Origin: Novilysobacter_A longmucuonensis
Lineage (GTDB): Bacteria > Pseudomonadota > Gammaproteobacteria > Xanthomonadales > Xanthomonadaceae
Reading direction: 5' to 3'
DNA: 64,000 nucleotides
Assembly (NCBI RefSeq): GCF_046600735.1
Contig: NZ_JBJMAW010000008.1
Span: 94,053-158,052 of the forward strand
A program made the translations under genes and the position numbers. Of this stretch, positions 15,927 through 23,500 are shown in pieces. Every line of letters starts with the position of its first letter. Positions within the stretch are counted from its first letter, which is position 1. Below the pieces are notes generated by a model. The model made no database searches and was not told the DNA's origin. It worked only from the letters and a program-made list of their open reading frames with translations.

Positions 15927-18200
15927 ATGTCTTTCAATAATCTCAGCGTCAGCGGCCGCCTCGCGGTCGGCTTTTCCGCTGTCATCGTCCTCATGCTGGT
16001 AATCAGCGGCATGAACATGGCCGGGCAGAAGCAGCTCACGGGGGCGTCCAGCGCGAACGAGCACACCTTTCGGGTACTGTTGGAAGGCGAGCAGTTGTTG
16101 CAGGACATGGTCAACATCGCGTCGGGCACGCGCGGTTTCGTGCTTACCGGCAACGGTGACTACCTGGAGCCTTTCGTCGCCGGCCAACGCGACTTCGACG
16201 CCGCCTGGGCAGAGGCGAATCGGCTGACCTCGGACAATCCCGTCCAGCAGGACCGCCTTGCCGAGGTGCGCGAGCTGCAGCAGCAGTTCGTGGCGTACGA
16301 ACAGGGCCTGATCGACCAGCGCCGTGCGGTCGACGGCGGTGAGCAGACCATGGAGGCACTGCTCGCGAACTTCGACGATGGGCGCGGCAAGCAGATCTCC
16401 GACCGCACGCGGGCGTTGATCGCCGAATTCTACAAGTCCGAACAGGACCTTCTCGCCGAGCGTAGTGCGCATGCGACAACGATCGAATCGCGCGGCACCC
16501 TGCTCAGTGTGCTCGGCGGCCTGTTCGCCGTGGTCATAGCCGTCTGGATGGGCCTGCTGATCCGCCGCAGCCTGATGCGCCAGCTCGGTGGCGAGCCGGC
16601 CTATGCCGCCGAAGTCGTGCGCCGCATCGGCGCCGGCGAGCTCGACCGCGAAGTGCGGGTGCAGTCCTCCGGCCCGTCGCTGCTGGCCGGCATGCGCCAG
16701 CTGCAGCAGCAGTTGCGCAGCTTCAACACCGCCCAGTTGCAGATGGCCGAGCGCCATGAAGCCGGCGATACCGACCACCGCATCGACAGCGCCAGCTTCC
16801 CCGGTGCCTACGGCACGATGGCGCAGGCGGTCAACGACCTGGTCGACTCGCACATCGCGGTCAATCGCCACGTGGTCGAAGTGGTCTCGCGGTACGCCAA
16901 GGGCGACCTGGCAACGGACATCGACCGCATGCCCGGCAAGAAGGCCGAGATCACCGAGGCCATCGACGGGGTCAAGTCCGGCATGCTCGGGGTCAACGCC
17001 GAGCTCAAGCGCCTGGTCGATGCCGCCGTGGCCGGCGACTTCGCCCAGCGTGGCGACACCGCCCGCTTCGAGTTCGCCTACCGCGAGATGATCGTCTCAC
17101 TCAACGAGCTGATGCAGACCGCCGATTCCGGCCTCGGCGAGCTCGGCACCCTGCTGTCGGCCATGGCCGAGGGCGACCTGACCCGGCGCATCACCGTGGA
17201 GCTCAACGGCAAGTTCGGCGAAGTCGCGGGCGATGCCAACCGCACCGTGCAGAAGCTCAGCGAGATCGTGCGCCAGATCCGCGAAGGCACCGAGACCATC
17301 AGCACCGCCGCGCGCGAGATCTCCGCCGGCAACACCGACCTGTCCACGCGCACCGAGCAGCAGGCCGCCTCGCTGGAGGAAACCGCCTCCTCGATGGAGG
17401 AGCTGACCAGCACCGTGCGCCAGAACGCCGAAAACGCGCGCCAGGCCAACCAACTGGCGATCAGCGCATCGGACGTCGCCACCAGCGGCGGCGGCGTGGT
17501 CGGCGACGTGGTCACGACCATGGGCGAGATCGACGCATCGTCCAAGCAGATCGTCGAGATCATCAGCGTCATCGACGGCATCGCGTTCCAGACCAACATC
17601 CTCGCGCTCAACGCCGCGGTCGAGGCCGCGCGCGCCGGCGAGCAGGGCCGCGGCTTCGCGGTGGTCGCATCCGAGGTGCGCAGCCTGGCGCAACGCTCGG
17701 CCGCCGCGGCCAAGGAGATCAAGACGCTGATCGGCAACTCGGTGGAAAAGGTCGAACAGGGCACCGCGCTGGTCGACCAGGCCGGCAAGACCATGCAGGA
17801 CATCGTCACCGGCGTGAAGCGGGTGACCGACATCATGGCCGACATCAGCGCCGCCTCGGCCGAACAGAGCACCGGCATCGAGCAGGTCAACCAGACCGTG
17901 CTGCAGATGGACGAGACCACCCAGCAGAACGCCGCCCTGGTCGAGGAAGCCAACGCCGCCGCCCGCAGCCTGGAGTCGCAGGCCAGTGAACTCAGCCAGG
18001 CCGTGGCCGCGTTCCGCCTCGACAGCGGCCGCGCCTCGCCGGTCGCGGCCCAGGTCACCGCCAGGGTCAGCGAAATCGGCGCCAGCAGCACCCGCCGCGA
18101 ACCACCCCAGCGGCTCGCGCCGAAGAACCCGGCGCCGCAGCGCGCACCGAAACCCGCGCTGGCCCGCGCCGGCGGCGAGCAGGAGTGGCAGGAGTTCTGA
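15927..18200 (+). CDS. Methyl-accepting chemotaxis protein with CHASE3-type sensor and CheR tether
   Basis: This is a 757-residue receptor. A first membrane helix (about 11-33) is followed by a periplasmic helical sensor of about 150 residues. That sensor looks like a CHASE3 domain (LLEGEQLLQDMVNIASGTRG, FVLTGNGDYLEPF). The second membrane helix (about 191-212) is followed by several HAMP-like repeats (about 215-460), then the signalling hairpin with the tip ISVIDGIAFQTNILALNAAV. The protein ends EWQEF, a CheR-docking pentapeptide on a flexible Pro/Ala/Arg linker. The ATG at 15927 was preferred to the one at 15921 because AAGGA lies at proper distance only from the former. It is probably the last gene of the cheYAW operon; a strong terminator follows. 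Confidence 0.93.
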   Translation: MSFNNLSVSGRLAVGFSAVIVLMLVISGMNMAGQKQLTGASSANEHTFRVLLEGEQLLQDMVNIASGTRGFVLTGNGDYLEPFVAGQRDFDAAWAEANRLTSDNPVQQDRLAEVRELQQQFVAYEQGLIDQRRAVDGGEQTMEALLANFDDGRGKQISDRTRALIAEFYKSEQDLLAERSAHATTIESRGTLLSVLGGLFAVVIAVWMGLLIRRSLMRQLGGEPAYAAEVVRRIGAGELDREVRVQSSGPSLLAGMRQLQQQLRSFNTAQLQMAERHEAGDTDHRIDSASFPGAYGTMAQAVNDLVDSHIAVNRHVVEVVSRYAKGDLATDIDRMPGKKAEITEAIDGVKSGMLGVNAELKRLVDAAVAGDFAQRGDTARFEFAYREMIVSLNELMQTADSGLGELGTLLSAMAEGDLTRRITVELNGKFGEVAGDANRTVQKLSEIVRQIREGTETISTAAREISAGNTDLSTRTEQQAASLEETASSMEELTSTVRQNAENARQANQLAISASDVATSGGGVVGDVVTTMGEIDASSKQIVEIISVIDGIAFQTNILALNAAVEAARAGEQGRGFAVVASEVRSLAQRSAAAAKEIKTLIGNSVEKVEQGTALVDQAGKTMQDIVTGVKRVTDIMADISAASAEQSTGIEQVNQTVLQMDETTQQNAALVEEANAAARSLESQASELSQAVAAFRLDSGRASPVAAQVTARVSEIGASSTRREPPQRLAPKNPAPQRAPKPALARAGGEQEWQEF

Positions 18201-18225
18201 GGTTGATCCGGATACCGGATCGGAT

Positions 18226-18260
18226 CGCGGGCCGGGCTCACACCCCGGCCCGCGGTTTTT
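18226..18260 (+). terminator. Rho-independent terminator after the first mcp
   Basis: A GC-rich stem (CGCGGGCCGGG...CCCCGGCCCGCG) is followed by GGTTTTTCC, 25 bases after the stop codon. It should end the STAS-cheYAW-mcp transcript. Confidence 0.85.
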
Positions 18261-18284
18261 CCAGCTGCCAAGTACCGGAACGGC

Positions 18285-18386
18285 GTAGAGCGGAGCTTGC
18301 TCCGCTGCCTTGATCTCAACCCCAGCCGAGCAAGCTCGGCTCTACGATTCACGCGCCCCCTGTAGGAGCGCCCCATGGGCGCGACG
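18285..18386. repeat. SMAG dimer and single REP
   Basis: A GTAG dimer, GTAGAGCGGAGCTTGCTCCG facing CGAGCAAGCTCGGCTCTAC, spans 18285-18345. A single REP (TGTAGGAGCGCCCCATGGGC) begins at 18361. These mark the left border of the patch of unrelated genes inside the chemotaxis cluster. Confidence 0.8.
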
Positions 18387-18496
18387 GTCGCATGTCCTTC
18401 AGCGCACCACCCCGCCGACTAATCCAGCTCCCTGCATGTCGACTTTTGCAGCAGAGGGCCGACCTCGGGTGAGCCAAGGCTCCCGTCGCCGTCCGG

Positions 18497-18847
18497 TCAA
18501 CCGCAGCCTTGCTCCCCCGCCCCGGTGGCCATCGTAGCGGCCATGAGTTCGGCCACCTCGATGGATCCGCCGATCTCGAAGATCGGGCAGCCCCGCACCA
18601 TCAGCGCCGCCGCTTCGAGGCTGCCCGCGTCCAGCAGGGTGTAGCCGCTCAGGCGGTCCTCGCCGGGATCGGCGGTTCCTTGAGCAGCATCGGTCACGAT
18701 CGTCGAGCGGCACAGCACCGCACCCTGGTCGGCGATGGCCGCTCCGAGGCCCGCGGACCATGCCCGCCACCGGCCCATGAAACCGGCCATCTCGTCCTGG
18801 TCCACCGGCGGCTTTCCGCCGTGAAATGCAAGTAGGTAACGCGGCAT
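18497..18847 (-). CDS. YCII-related domain protein
   Basis: This 116-residue soluble protein starts MPRYLLAFHGGKPPVDQDEM and contains GYTLLDAGSLEAAALMVRGC and EIGGSIEVAELM. That pattern is typical of the YCII / DGPF-type (ferredoxin-like) family. Many family members are encoded with ECF sigma factors or regulators; their biochemical role is poorly known. The ribosome-binding site AAGGGAC lies upstream of the ATG. It is divergent from the TetR gene, which is its most likely regulator; the region between them would hold a shared operator. Confidence 0.82.
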   Translation of the reverse strand: MPRYLLAFHGGKPPVDQDEMAGFMGRWRAWSAGLGAAIADQGAVLCRSTIVTDAAQGTADPGEDRLSGYTLLDAGSLEAAALMVRGCPIFEIGGSIEVAELMAATMATGAGEQGCG

Positions 18848-18971
18848 CTTTGTCCCTTTCAGTTGCGCCCCGAACTCAGGGCAACTCCATCCTGACGCGT
18901 GACAATTTATGATCAAGAACATATTTTGGCGCAGGCGGCTTTCCTGGCGCGCGCCCATTGGTGGAGATCAC

Positions 18972-19595
18972 TTGCCCTACAGCCCCGATCACAAGAACAA
19001 GACGCGCGCGCGCATCGTCGAAGCTGCGCGGTTGCTGTTCAACCGCCATGGCTTTGATTGCGTCTCGATCGACATGATCATGCAAGAAGCCGGCCTGACC
19101 CGGGGCGGGTTCTACTCGCATTTCAAGAGCAAGGAGGCGCTGTATTCGGCCGCCGTCGCCAGCTTCCTGATGGGGCGCGGCGCGCAATGGCGTGCCGACG
19201 CCGGCGTGGATCCGAACCGCGGTGAGGCGTCGATGGCGGTTCAGATGATCGAAGGGTATCTGTCGGCCGCACACCTGGGCGACCGCGACGGACAATGCCC
19301 GATGATCGCGCTGCCGTCCGATATCGCACGCTCCAACCCCGAGGTGCGGCAGGCCTACCAGCACCTGCTGGAATCGATGGTGTGGCTGTTCGAGAGCAAT
19401 CTGCAGGACGCCACGCCCGAGGGGCGGCAGCGCGCATTGTCGCTGGCCGCGCTCTGCATCGGTGGCATGGTGATCGCCCGAACACTGCCCGATTCCGCCA
19501 TGGCCGGGGACATCCGCGCAGCGGCGTTCAGCGCGGCCATGCAGCTTGTCGACGGAGCGTCGGAAGCGGCGGACTGCGCCAATTTCAGGACATAG
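18972..19595 (+). CDS. TetR family transcriptional regulator
   Basis: This 207-residue repressor has a classic N-terminal helix-turn-helix: KTRARIVEAARLLFNRHGFD, VSIDMIMQEAGLTRGGFYSH, FKSKEALYSAAV. The C-terminal ligand domain includes RDGQCPMIALPSDIARS, which resembles TetR regulators of the AcrR/NemR-like group with a Cys-Pro in this position. A TTG at 18972 is the likely start: GGTGGAG lies just upstream and the protein then begins MPYSPDHKNKTRARI, a typical start for this group. An ATG at 18909 in the same frame is the alternative. Divergence from the YCII gene suggests that gene, and itself, as targets. Confidence 0.87.
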   Translation: MPYSPDHKNKTRARIVEAARLLFNRHGFDCVSIDMIMQEAGLTRGGFYSHFKSKEALYSAAVASFLMGRGAQWRADAGVDPNRGEASMAVQMIEGYLSAAHLGDRDGQCPMIALPSDIARSNPEVRQAYQHLLESMVWLFESNLQDATPEGRQRALSLAALCIGGMVIARTLPDSAMAGDIRAAAFSAAMQLVDGASEAADCANFRT

Positions 19596-19695
19596 CGGTC
19601 AGAGCCATGCTCTTGCGCCGCCAGCGGAACGCAGCCTACAGTTTACGCGCCCCGCAGGAGCGCCCATTGCGCGATGCTTTCGACCTTGGGTCCGC

Positions 19696-19730
19696 AGAAA
19701 AAAACGCGCCGTGCCGGCGCGTTTTTGTTT
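19696..19730. terminator. Bidirectional terminator between tetR and the TonB-C gene
   Basis: AAAAAAACGCGCC, GTGCC, GGCGCGTTTTTGTTT gives a GC stem with an A-run on one side and a T-run on the other. It therefore serves the two convergent genes. Confidence 0.9.
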
Positions 19731-19758
19731 CAAACCCGGGAGAGAGAGCCCGGCACGC

Positions 19759-20064
19759 TCAGAGCGTGAAATCCAGCCGCACCTTGCCGCGGCCGCCGCC
19801 GGGGGCGAACTCCCACTGCTTGACCGCACGCACGGCGGCCGATTCGAAGGTGCGCGACGGTTTGGCGTTGACCACCGAGACGCTCTCGACCTTGCCGTCG
19901 GCGCCGACGGTGAACTCGACCTCGACGAACCCCTCGGTGCCGCCGCGAATCGCGTCCCGCGGGTAATCCGGTTCAACCCGCTTGATCGGCGTGAGATTGG
20001 CGTGGGCCGGCATCGCAAGTGCCAGCGCGAGGAACGCGGTGGCAACGACGGATCTACGGGACAT
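19759..20064 (-). CDS. Small exported TonB C-terminal domain protein
   Basis: This 101-residue protein consists of a signal peptide (RRSVVATAFLALALAMPAHA) and a TonB C-terminal domain (PIKRVEPDYPRDAIRGGTEG, VEVEFTVGADGKVESVSVV, AAVRAVKQWEFAP). It lacks the membrane anchor and proline-rich rod of real TonB, so it cannot span the periplasm or couple to ExbB by itself. Such short forms are common in Xanthomonadaceae and are usually annotated 'energy transducer TonB'; a free periplasmic role is an inference. GGAGGAG lies upstream of the ATG. Confidence 0.85.
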   Translation of the reverse strand: MSRRSVVATAFLALALAMPAHANLTPIKRVEPDYPRDAIRGGTEGFVEVEFTVGADGKVESVSVVNAKPSRTFESAAVRAVKQWEFAPGGGRGKVRLDFTL

Positions 20065-20230
20065 GGGGTGCTCCTCCGGTATGGACGGCCGAGTTGCGGT
20101 CTGCACTCTTGGCAACGGCCGCGGGCGGGCATTCTTTAGCGTCCGCATGTGCGCGCCGTCGCATATCCACTCGGATGTCCCTATGGGGCTAAATCTCGAA
20201 AGTCGCCCGGTCGAGTGGTGGTGGTGGCGC

Positions 20231-20252
20231 AGCCGAGCAAGCTCGGCTCTAC
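20231..20252. repeat. Single SMAG palindrome
   Basis: AGCCGAGCAAGCTCGGCTCTAC is a one-unit Stenotrophomonas-type GTAG palindrome. It lies between the TonB-C gene and the sigma-28 promoter of the second mcp. Confidence 0.8.
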
Positions 20253-20273
20253 GGAGGCCCACTGTCACGAACC

Positions 20274-20300
20274 TAAAGTTTCCGCCGCGGCCGCCGTTGC
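20274..20300 (+). promoter_or_regulatory. Predicted sigma-28 (FliA) promoter of the second mcp
   Basis: TAAAGTTT (identical to the E. coli sigma-28 -35 element), 11 bases, then GCCGTTGC. It ends 42 bases upstream of the receptor start codon. Confidence 0.75.
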
Positions 20301-20342
20301 CGGGGGCAGACACAGTCGCGCTTCCCCTTTGCCGAGGTCCCC

Positions 20343-23081
20343 ATGTCCAACCGCCTGCCCTCCTCATTGCTTGACCGCGTACTTGCGCCGGCCTCCCGAC
20401 TGATGGCGCGCCTGCGCTTCGGCCAGAAGGCGCTGGTGATCGGCGCGTCGTTCATGCTGACCTGCGGCGTGCTCGGCGGCATGCTGATCACCCGCGCCAG
20501 CAGCGATCTGGAAACCGCGCGCATGCAGCGCGATGTGATCGATCCGCTCGGCGGGCTGCACCGTTCGATGCTGGCGATGCAGGAATATCGCCAGCTGACT
20601 ACACGCAACACGTCCGGCGACGCCGTAGCTCCGCAGGCACTCAGCAACGCGTCCGCGCAGGCCAGCCGCGAGCTGGATCGCGTGGAGCAGTGGACCCGGG
20701 GCAACCTGCCCGAATCGGCCGCGCTGAAAGCCGCGTTTTCCGAAACCCGGGCCGCCTGGACCAAGGCGACCAGCGGCACCGATGCGAACGCGCTGGTCGA
20801 GGAGCGCAACGAGGCGGTGCGCCAGTTGCGCCAGGTGATGGGCCTGATTGCCGACCTCAGCAGCCTGTCGCGGGCCGACCGGGCAGAGATCCTCTACACC
20901 GGACAGATCGCCACCGAGTGGCTGCCGACGCTGACCGAGTACACCTCGCAGCAGTCGGCCGTCGCCATGCGCGTACTCGGCGACGGTGCGATCTGGGTCG
21001 ACGACCGCACCGCCATCTCGGTGACGCGCAACATGCAGGACTTCCTGCGCCGGCGTGCGCAGCTCGACGCGGGCAACGCCGAGCAGGCGATGCCGTCGCT
21101 GGCCGAGAGCCTGGGCAAGCGGCTGGACAGCGCGATCGCGGCGGTCGCCAAGCAGGACCAGCTGATCCAGGAGCGCATCCTCGATGCCGATTTCCCGGAG
21201 ATGCCGGTCAAGGCGATGGCCGCGCGCGAGGAAGCCACCCGCCTGGCGCTGGCGGCCGCGCTGGTCGGCGCCAGCAACTCGCTGTACGCCGCGACCGATG
21301 CCGAGATCGGCGCGCTGGAGCGCCAGTTGGCGCTGATGTGGATGTTCATCGCCGGGGTGCTGTTGCTGACCGCCTACCTGTTCCTTGGTTTCACCCGCAG
21401 CACGCGCAGCTCGCTGCAGGCGATCAAGCAGGCGGCCGAATCGATCGCCGCCGGCGAGTTCCCGCAGCGCGTCAACGTCAGCAGTAGCGACGAGATGCGC
21501 GACATCGCGGTCAGCCTGGACCGTGCGGTCGGCAGCTTGCGCGGCTTCGCGGAGGGGCAGCGCGCCGTGTTCGAGGCGCACCAGGCCGGCAATGTCGACG
21601 AGCGGCTCGACGCCAAGGCGTTCCCGGGGTCGTTCGGGGTCATGGCCGACGAGATCAACACGCTGGTGACCTCGCACATCGACCTGCAGACCCGCGTCAT
21701 CGCGATGATCGATGCCTACGGCCGCGGCGACCTGTCGGAGGACATCGAGCGGCTCCCGGGCAAGAAGGCGCGCATCACCGAGGCGGTCGATGACATCAAG
21801 GCCCGCATGCTGGCGGTCAATACCGAGATCAAGGGGCTGGTCGATGCCGCCGTGGCCGGCGACTTCAGCCGCCGCGGTGACGCCGGGCGCTTCGAGTTCG
21901 TCTACCACGAGATGATTGAAGGCTTGAACGAGCTGATGATCAGCGCCGACCGCGGCCTGAGCGAGGTCGGCACCCTGCTGGCCGCCGTCGCCGAGGGCGA
22001 CCTCACCCGCGAAGCCGACGCCAACCTGCCGGGCCAGTTCGGCGAACTCGCCGCCAACGCCAATGGCACCGTGCGCCAGCTGGCCTCCGTGGTCGGCCAG
22101 ATCCGCCAGGGCAGCGACGCGATCAGCGCGGCCGCCGGCGAAATCTCGGCCGGCAACAGCGACCTGTCCCAGCGCACCGAGCAGCAGGCCGCATCGCTGG
22201 AGGAAACCGCCTCCTCGATGGAACAGCTGACCTCCACCGTGCGCCAGAATGCCGACAACGCGCGCCAGGCCAACCAGCTGGCGATCGGCGCGGGCGATGT
22301 CGCATCCCAAGGCGGCGAGGTGGTCGGCCGCGTGGTCCACACGATGACCGCCATCAACGCCTCCTCGCGCAAGATCGTCGACATCATCAGCGTGATCGAC
22401 GGTATCGCGTTCCAGACCAATATCCTGGCGCTCAACGCCGCGGTCGAAGCCGCGCGCGCCGGCGAGCAGGGCCGCGGCTTCGCGGTGGTCGCCTCCGAGG
22501 TGCGCTCGCTGGCGCAGCGCTCGGCCGGCGCGGCCAAGGAGATCAAGCAGCTGATCGACGACTCGGTCGGCAAGGTCGAGGAAGGCAGCACGCTGGTCAA
22601 CCAGGCCGGCAAGACCATGGGCGAGATCGTCACCAGCGTGAAGCGGGTGACCGACATCATCGCCGACATCAGCGCCGCCTCCCAGGAGCAGAGCACCGGC
22701 ATCGAGCAGATCAACCAGGCGGTGCTGCAGATGGACGAGGGCACCCAGCAGAACGCCGCGCTGGTCGAGGAGGCCTCGGCCGCGGCGCGCAGCCTGGAGC
22801 AGCAGTCCGGCCATCTCGTGCAGACCGTCGCCGCGTTCCGGCTGAACCTGGAGGCCAGCGCCGCAGCCAGCGCCCCGCCCACCTCGCGCAGCGCGCAGCC
22901 GCCGGCACCCAAGGGCGAGCTGGCGGCCAGGCGCGAGCCGGTGATCGAGTTGGGCGCACGGGTCGCACGTCGCGAAGCCGACGCGCGCCAGGCCGCCTCC
23001 GCGCAGGCGCCCAAGCCGCCGGCGCGCAAGCGCGGCAACGGCGCGGTCAACGGCAGCGAGCAGCACTGGCAGGAGTTCTAG
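20343..23081 (+). CDS. Methyl-accepting chemotaxis protein with CheR tether
   Basis: This is a 912-residue receptor. A first membrane helix (about 29-49) and a large helical periplasmic sensor of about 270 residues are followed by a second helix (LALMWMFIAGVLLLTAYLFL). Several HAMP-like units follow, one with GKKARITEAVDDIKARMLAV and the next with VDAAVAGDFSRRGD. The signalling hairpin has ISVIDGIAFQTNILALNAAV at the tip. From the HAMP repeats to the tip it is nearly the same as the first mcp, so the two are paralogues with different sensors. It ends HWQEF, a CheR-docking pentapeptide on a long Ala/Arg/Pro linker. It has its own promoter and terminator. Confidence 0.93.
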   Translation: MSNRLPSSLLDRVLAPASRLMARLRFGQKALVIGASFMLTCGVLGGMLITRASSDLETARMQRDVIDPLGGLHRSMLAMQEYRQLTTRNTSGDAVAPQALSNASAQASRELDRVEQWTRGNLPESAALKAAFSETRAAWTKATSGTDANALVEERNEAVRQLRQVMGLIADLSSLSRADRAEILYTGQIATEWLPTLTEYTSQQSAVAMRVLGDGAIWVDDRTAISVTRNMQDFLRRRAQLDAGNAEQAMPSLAESLGKRLDSAIAAVAKQDQLIQERILDADFPEMPVKAMAAREEATRLALAAALVGASNSLYAATDAEIGALERQLALMWMFIAGVLLLTAYLFLGFTRSTRSSLQAIKQAAESIAAGEFPQRVNVSSSDEMRDIAVSLDRAVGSLRGFAEGQRAVFEAHQAGNVDERLDAKAFPGSFGVMADEINTLVTSHIDLQTRVIAMIDAYGRGDLSEDIERLPGKKARITEAVDDIKARMLAVNTEIKGLVDAAVAGDFSRRGDAGRFEFVYHEMIEGLNELMISADRGLSEVGTLLAAVAEGDLTREADANLPGQFGELAANANGTVRQLASVVGQIRQGSDAISAAAGEISAGNSDLSQRTEQQAASLEETASSMEQLTSTVRQNADNARQANQLAIGAGDVASQGGEVVGRVVHTMTAINASSRKIVDIISVIDGIAFQTNILALNAAVEAARAGEQGRGFAVVASEVRSLAQRSAGAAKEIKQLIDDSVGKVEEGSTLVNQAGKTMGEIVTSVKRVTDIIADISAASQEQSTGIEQINQAVLQMDEGTQQNAALVEEASAAARSLEQQSGHLVQTVAAFRLNLEASAAASAPPTSRSAQPPAPKGELAARREPVIELGARVARREADARQAASAQAPKPPARKRGNGAVNGSEQHWQEF

Positions 23082-23115
23082 GCTGCGACGCGCATCCGGT
23101 TGCCGTCACCTTGCG

Positions 23116-23144
23116 AACGCGCCCTCCGGGGCGCGTTTGTTTTT
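23116..23144 (+). terminator. Terminator after the second mcp
   Basis: AACGCGCCCTCCGGGGCGCGTTTGTTTTT: a short GC stem followed by a T-rich run, 35 bases after the stop codon. Confidence 0.85.
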
Positions 23145-23159
23145 CGCTCGACCGGGCCG

Positions 23160-23329
23160 TGTAGGAGCGGGCCATGCCCGCGATCGCCATTCGTAGTAGA
23201 GCGATCGCGCCCATGGGGCGCTCCTACGCAGAAGCAGGCCGTTCGCTCGACCGGTTTTTGTAGAAGCGGGCCATGACCGCGACCGCGCTATTCGTAGTAA
23301 AGCGATCGCGGGCATGGCCCGCTCCTACG
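23160..23329. repeat. Two REP dimers
   Basis: 23160-23237 is TGTAGGAGCGGGCCATGCCC facing CCCATGGGGCGCTCCTACG. 23261-23329 is TGTAGAAGCGGGCCATGACC facing GGCATGGCCCGCTCCTACG. Both share the spacer pieces TTCGTAGTA and AGCGATCGCG, so the two dimers arose from one another. Confidence 0.85.
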
Positions 23330-23353
23330 GGTCCTCCGGCGGCTGCGCCTCGC

Positions 23354-23380
23354 TCAAGTACCGGCCGCGCGCGCCGTTAA
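23354..23380 (+). promoter_or_regulatory. Predicted sigma-28 (FliA) promoter of the GGDEF-EAL/cheRDB operon
   Basis: TCAAGTAC, 11 bases, GCCGTTAA. It lies 120 bases upstream of the GAF-PAS-GGDEF-EAL gene and has no competing open frame downstream. Confidence 0.7.
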
Positions 23381-23500
23381 CGACCGAGGAGACGACGAGC
23401 CCCGTGCTCCGGCTCCACAGGATCCGCCTGCCCGCGGGTCCGCCCACGCAATGACGCACCACGCGCCACGATGGCCGGCAGCACGCCCCAAGGACGCTCC

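Noticed and set aside
20364..23066. A 900-codon frame antisense to the second mcp.
   Set aside because: It has the same composition artefact; the plus-strand receptor is complete, with recognisable membrane helices and signalling tip.
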